From contig NW_024088178.1 of assembly GCF_009730915.1 (NCBI RefSeq), positions 1-64,000 on the forward strand: DNA of 64,000 nt. The letters run 5' to 3'. Below the pieces are notes generated by a model. That model worked only from the letters and a program-made list of their open reading frames with translations. It was not told where the DNA came from and ran no database searches. Both the position numbers and the translations under genes were made by a program. Source of the stretch: Dioscorea cayenensis subsp. rotundata. Taxonomy: Eukaryota > Streptophyta > Magnoliopsida > Dioscoreales > Dioscoreaceae. Of the stretch, positions 58,364 to 64,000 are shown in pieces (the stretch's first letter is position 1; each line of letters starts with the position of its first letter).

Positions 58364-59750
58364 TGTTATCCGCAAGTATAAGGGTCGCACACAAGTAGTA
58401 AAGTGGTACCTCATGAGGGGTTGGGTTGTCAAACCTCAGGGACCAGACTAAAAGTACTAACTTAACACTGATCTCTAGTGATGATTAAACAGATGAGGAA
58501 GCTGGGTAAAATAGAGGAATAATTAAAAGGGAAGAATAAGGAAGAGATGGGATAGAGATAAAGGCGATTGGATTAAGTGTCGACAGAAAAGAACAATGCC
58601 CCGGGATGTTCCCTTTGCACTCAGAAGTGCTCACTCATTCTCAAGTTCTACCAGGTGTATTCTAAGGTTCTAGTGTGTGCTCAGTAGCAATATGGTAGCT
58701 ATGGTTCCCAAATGCACTGTGTTTTGCTAGGTAACTATGGTCTCTTGTCCAACAAGTTTTGTAATCATGCACAGCAATCACAACTATGGAAATCCACACA
58801 TCAAGTCATACCCCAACAACTATGCACATCAAACACATCGAGTATGCCAACACATAATTAACACAAGAAACAAAAGAACTCCGTAGAACAAAAGAGTGAT
58901 AGTCTTTTTAGCATCTGAAGTACAAAGTTCCCACCCCGTAGCACTATAGCCGGTTAGCCTTTCATGGGTGGGTACAACATGGAGGAGAAAAGACTAGATC
59001 CAGAGAAAGTAGACATGACTTCCTTTACTCTAAGATATGCTTCCGATGTCGAGCTCCTTGTGCTAACACCACTTCCCTTATCCCTCCAACTTGCTCCTTT
59101 ATGCCTTAGAAGTTGTGGATAAGCTTGATCTTCATCCTTATCAAAGTCCTCCCGATGGAGAAGCAGATCCCTGAACGAAGATGATGAAGAAACCCTAAAA
59201 ACTGGAGTTAAAAAGGCACAATTCAAGTTTGACACGATTGCGCATGATCATGTCTCAGACCGTGTCATGCTAGGGGTGACATAAGTAACAAGGAGTGTCT
59301 CACCTTGCAAAATTTGGGGGCAAGGACACGATCATGTTGTGACCGTGCGATGTTATGACACGATCGTGTCATGGGCACCCAGCTCGTGTCAATAATTTTC
59401 CAATGAATTCACTGATGGCCTGGATTATTTGGGGGCAATGACACGAGCGTGTCTTGACCGTGTCGATCTTGCAACTATCCTTGAGCTCCAAAATCTTACT
59501 GCATCAATGATTGCTGAGAACTTCAGGGGGTATGACACGTGCGTGTCCAGCCCGTGTCAGGCTTGAACACTTGAACTCTTGTGGAGGTATTTTCATCCAA
59601 AATTTGCCGCAAAATGAACTGAACCCCTGATCTTTACGCATATGACAAGAATACCCATAATAGCACTACTCATGTATTAAAGTACACTTGAGAATAAGTA
59701 ATAATAACAAAATTAGGGTATGAAAACATGTATGCAACGTGCACTCATCA
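58364..59750 (-). mobile_element. LTR of family 2, copy 2 (3' LTR orientation)
   Basis: On minus it starts TGATGAGTGCACGTTGCATA at 59750; the inner end is near 58364 (tgttatccgcaagtata on plus), giving about 1387 bp. It shares with copy 1 the 'agtaaagtggtacc', 'ttgtcaaacctcag' and 'caatgccccgggatg' blocks. A cluster of ACACG..CGTGT palindromic words lies at 59230-59560. Its start TGATGAGTGC is one base away from the family 1 start TGATAAGTGC, so the families are probably related. Confidence 0.75.
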
Positions 59751-62329
59751 AACACCACCAAACTTGAATTGTTGCTTGTCCTCAAGCAACCATCAAACAT
59801 TCAATAACAAAAGCAGTGAGTGCGATGTTTCTGATCTCAGGACGGAGGTGATAGGTTTTAGACAAAGGGGAGACATGGGTGCTTGCAATGACTATACAAG
59901 AACGACAATACTCCCACTCCCAAAACCTAGTGTGTGTGTGCACAAGACCCCACTTGTGTTTCCCACAGATAACAGTATTTACAAAGGCACTAAAAGAAAG
60001 GGTGGTAGCTTTATACATCCCTAGAGGTAGCCTTTTCCCGCTGTAGGTCATCAAATGTACATTTGTGATGCCCAAAATTTGACTACTCAACAGCGGTTTT
60101 CACTCATCTAAGGCGATAGCTCTTTCACCATCTTTTTACATAACTGAATCCCATAACAATATTGGTAGGGCATTCCTAACAAGGAATCCGATTTTCCAAC
60201 ACACTTTTTTTTTTGAACAAGAAACAAAAGAGTTGAACCACAAGTAGGGTAAGGCAATAAGAGTTTTAGATTGAGGGAGTAAAAGTAAGTCATAATTTCA
60301 CTACAGTGATTACTAACACACACTTGTTCCCCTAAGTTTTAAACATCACCTGCTAGCTAATCATAGATCGTCATGAACAAGGCACTCATCACTCACACAA
60401 GCATGCAACCCTCCCCCACACTTGATAGTTACATTGTCCTCAATGTAAATAAACCATGCAATGAAATGAGGAGAAATGCAAGGAGGAGGGTAAAGCGACT
60501 GACCTGAATTGAGAAGTGAATTGTGTCGCTGTCATATGGCAATTTCCCCAAAACAACAGTGAGAGCGATGACGATGCTCTCATGTGAAGCATACTCCAAG
60601 CAACCACACAACTAAAATATAAGTTAGAGCACAAGGTGAGATAAACATTAGTACTAAAATAGAAAAGCAACAATAGAAACACTGACCGAACTCAACAAAA
60701 CAAAATAACTGGGTGAGCCTCGTGCACAGAAGTACAGAAAACAACATTAGTACTAAAACAGGAATAAAGATGTGATAAAATAGAGTGATAAAAAGATCAC
60801 CACATCAGGAAGCAGTATTTGAGGGTTGGTAATCAGCTGGCAGTGCAGAGGAACTGAGAGTAGGAGGTGAATAAAATCCCATGTACTGCAGGCTGCGAAG
60901 AGTAATGGGCTTGTAACCCCCAACAGTAGGCATATGGTGTTTGTCGCCCAAAATTCCCATTTCTTGAGCTAGGCAAGTGATGAATAATCCTGTAAAATCG
61001 AGTGTGACCAGCTATCAGTAGCCTGATGGTGGAAGGATTCGACAATGACAACACCCAGATGATAAGGGGTTCGATCAACTATGCTCAAAAGATATTTGAA
61101 TTCGGTGGAAGAGATATAGTCAACGCCATGACTCCGCCCTATAATAGTACCACTAAGTAAAGTATGGACAACCTGTAAAGCAGGCGACTTGAGCATGGTA
61201 GCACTAGTGAGGCTTGGTCGGAAGAGGAGCCCATAATCATACAGTCACTTGCAACGAGTGCATTGACACTCACCCAGTGGTGGTGAAAAGATAAGTGTAC
61301 GTGACTCGGCCGAGGAAATATATTCGAATGTATATAAGCCCATTTGCAGTGCCAACTCCGTGTAGCTGAAGTGGTACTCAAGGCCAAGGAGTTGGAAGCA
61401 AAATAGTGGTAGGATCATCCTAAATATGACGGCCCAGTTTCTGTTCAAAGGAGGCAAGGAACTCCAACGTGAGATCGCGATAAGCAGGCTCATCTTGGTC
61501 AACAATTTATGCTACTTGCCAACACTCAATAACCGCTCAACATCATGCTTATGTCCGGCTATTTGCAGTGCTACCCAATCGATAGAACAGAGGATCCTAA
61601 AAGAGTGAGCGAAGAGCCGGGTGTAGTGCTCACGGTGAACTAGGGAAGTAAACTCAGGCCGAGCAATGGGATCGATGGACAGGTTGGTAACAGGCGCCCT
61701 TGAAGAAGAAACAGGGAAAACATTCTTCCGCTTCCTTGGCATTGATAATTGTGGATGGTGAATGCAAGATGGTAGTGAGAGAGACACAGGAAGAACCCGA
61801 CTGAGGGGGAGAGAGAAGAGAGATGGATGAAGCCGGTGAAGAAGATTCATTGCCTCCCCCACCGGTGCTCCTTAAAGATCATGTATGGGGACTCAAATGG
61901 TGTGTGGGGATAGATAGGGATGGACGTGACATTTGAGAGGATGAACAATAAAACGAGACTAGAATATTGATCGGTTAAAACAATTAAGAAAGTCGCTGGG
62001 ACACGATCATGCCAGGGGCATGATAGCGGTATCTAGTCAAGACACGTTCATGTCGCCAAGTGTGCTAATCCCACTGAAAATTACTAAAGAATAACATAGT
62101 TAACAATTTAGCACTGACACCCTCGTGCGTCTAGCATAGAAGACATGTTTCACATTGATACGATCGTGCCAGACCTGTATCTACTCTGAAATTTTACCAA
62201 GTTGTCTGGCTAGAGAAAATCGAGGCATACATATGGACGTGTCCTGCCCGTGTCTTACCCGTGTCTGTCCTCGAAAATTCCAAAATGGAGAATCTTCCTA
62301 CCAAAATAAATAAATAAGCACATGATCGA
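59751..62329 (-). mobile_element. 3' internal region of family 2 retrotransposon, copy 2
   Basis: It lies directly upstream (minus) of the family 2 LTR, with a polypurine-like tract at the junction and a second conserved purine tract at the complement of 60412-60430. It contains an Athila/Tat-type ORF (next entry). It is cut at 62330 by a family 1 LTR. ACACG..CGTGT words recur at 61990-62270. Confidence 0.6.
60838..61862 (-). pseudogene. Additional retrotransposon ORF of Athila/Tat type (frame-shifted)
   Basis: Minus-strand blocks in order: KRKNVFPVSSS (near 61740), PEFTSLVHREHYTRLFAHSF, the DWVALQIAGH region, a short block around EFLASF in another frame (about 61470-61450), GVDYISSTEFKYLLSIVDRT (about 61110) and PSNTAS at the end. 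The block order resembles the ORF found beside the LTRs of Athila/Tat-like Ty3/gypsy elements and catalogued as plant transposon or ATHILA ORF-1 domains; its function is unknown. At least three frame changes prevent translation as read. Confidence 0.5.
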
Positions 62330-64000
62330 TGACAATGCCCTTTGCGTGTGACCCGTAAGTGCACGGGTTTGTTGAAGTAATAAATTTCGAGGTGAGTGGG
62401 GTATCGTATCCATAGGGAATAGTGATCAGAAACACCAGGATTGCTATTTAAATATGATGAAGATAAATAAATGATAGTGTGAATAAAATTGATGTAAAAA
62501 GAACAAAAAGAAATAAGAAAGAGAGGCACGATAAAATTAGAGGAAACACAATCGATAGAAAGTGGGGCACTCGGACATTGCTTTCCCTAGGACTATTGCT
62601 TCAAGTGAAAGACCAACTATTATGTCTCCTAACTAATACTTAATGAGTCGTGGAGATCCTAAAATACACGGTCCCAAACCTAAGGTCAACCGTGACTAAC
62701 TCTACACTATGCACCAGTGGAGAAATCGCTCAGTCTCAACACCTCACACTGTGTATAGTTGCAAGAAGCTCTAGGGATTCCAAGTGATAGACCTTATTCC
62801 TATATATAGATCTAACCCTTTGTTCCAAGCGAAAGACCCCTAGTCACAATTAAGACCCAAATACTAAGGATTACTTCAACGCTTCACTCTGTTGCTCATG
62901 CAACTAAGCCCCAGCGAAGTTCCTCCTTAGCACTTCACTCTATTGTAACCGCAAAGAACTCTAAGAACATGGAGGTAGGATAAATCACACCGGAGGGGAA
63001 AGGGGACGCTCCACTACCTCTCGACTCACCCTCTCAACCCTAACCAATCTAACATTGTCTAACCCTCATGATGTGTCACTCATCCACAAAGGCTACCAAG
63101 ATGGACTCTCAACCCTAGTGTTACTCTAAGGGAGAAATCGTTCAACAAGCATTCAAGTTTGGAACTCAATTAAAAACATCAATTAAGGAAAGCATAATAA
63201 AAGGTCAATGAAATAATAACATCCTAGTGTTTACAAGTCCAAGTACCCACTAGGGGGTTTAGCTCTCCAAGGAGCAAGATACAATCAATAATGAAATCAA
63301 AAAATAAAAACACGTAATCCATAAGAAAACCCCTTCGGTATTCGAGTCGATGGTCTTGTGGAGTAGCCTCGTCCTCTCCAAAGGTCCCCTTGTTTAGCCT
63401 AGGGCAAACCTCGCCGGATCGGTGCCGATGAAAGCTCCCCCAATAACTATCTTCGAAGAGAAGCACCGTGTCGAAGCTATAAGACCACTCCAAAAGCCTT
63501 GCAAAGCCCCTCTAAACCTTAACTGCAAGCCTCTCAAAGGATGGAGAAAAGATGGAAAGAAGGATCCTGAAATCGGGCTGAATCGCGGCATAAATAGGGC
63601 TGGAATTGGGCATCCACACGGCGTGGGTAATTTCTCCACGCCCGTGTGGATTCTCTGGAATTTGATTTTCTATGGGCTATGAACAGTAACTGATACAATA
63701 AATTGCTAAAGTGATTTGCTACAATACTCCACAAAAAACACTTCCGAATCCACACTTTTCATTTAGGCAACATAAACGGGCACGCGTATATGCCGTAAAT
63801 CGCATCACTTCTTTAATAAAAGGCCTCATTGGTGAAAATCTTGCTACCTTTGCACAAGTTGGAATATGCAAGTGTGACTGCCTTTGTGCCCCTCCAAATC
63901 ATTGTAATTGCTTGAACACATGGAGGTTGGACCACATTCATGTATCTTCAAGCACAACTTTTGTCTTCGCATTTGTTCATTCCAAGATTTCATCAAACAG
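62330..64000 (-). mobile_element. Solo LTR or LTR, family 1, copy G (partial)
   Basis: Its minus-strand 3' end is at 62330 (tgacaatgccctttgcg on plus). It runs off the window before the expected TGATAAGTGC start, with 1671 bp present. Bases before it are atcga, so the duplication cannot be tested. Hairpin-type sequence at 63612-63650. It is inserted in the internal region of the family 2 element. Confidence 0.82.

Overview
This is nuclear DNA of a flowering plant. It holds spliced genes with GT-AG introns for a plastid-division FtsZ2, a cytosolic Fe-S assembly WD40 protein (CIA1), two PPR proteins and an alpha/beta hydrolase, next to hAT, Mutator-like, PIF/Harbinger and Ty3/gypsy-type elements. 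The species cannot be fixed from the sequence.

Layout. 1-2734 is the end of a minus-strand hAT element carrying an 1.8 kb AT-rich tandem repeat. 3270-21027 is the gene island: DYW-type PPR (+), alpha/beta hydrolase (+, 5 exons), P-type PPR like At1g22960 (-), FtsZ2 (-, 7 coding exons plus a 5'UTR intron) and CIA1 (-, 10 exons). 21163-32842 is a PIF/Harbinger element bounded by a TAA duplication. Inside it lie a transposase gene, a SANT/Myb-like gene, a fragment of an ERD6-like sugar transporter with introns kept, and a complete 6.27 kb Mutator-like element (21435-27705, 9-bp duplication ctatatata) that carries an Ulp1-protease-like gene. A second Harbinger element follows at about 34.4-41.4 kb; its transposase is split by a solo LTR. 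From about 42 kb to the end the window is nested LTR retrotransposon sequence: six copies of one 1.75-1.86 kb solo-LTR family (one copy contains three others, each with its own 5-bp duplication), two LTRs of a related family with adjoining internal sequence, and a split Tekay/Del-like LTR.

A caveat for any reader: most conserved genes carry one or a few single-base insertions, often in short homopolymers. Removing them restores reading frames and total lengths divisible by three in the PPR-DYW gene, FtsZ2 and CIA1. Long-read consensus error explains this better than loss of function in five unrelated genes, so those genes are annotated as real.

The genes do not form an operon-like unit. PPR, FtsZ2 and CIA1 products all serve organelle or metal-cofactor biology, but the neighbourhood is most simply chance. 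The most unusual structures are the CGTTTAA-type motif clusters confined to the non-coding spacers of the Mutator-like element and pointing along transcription, the LTR-in-LTR nest, the hairpins kept in the LTR family, and the captured transporter fragment.
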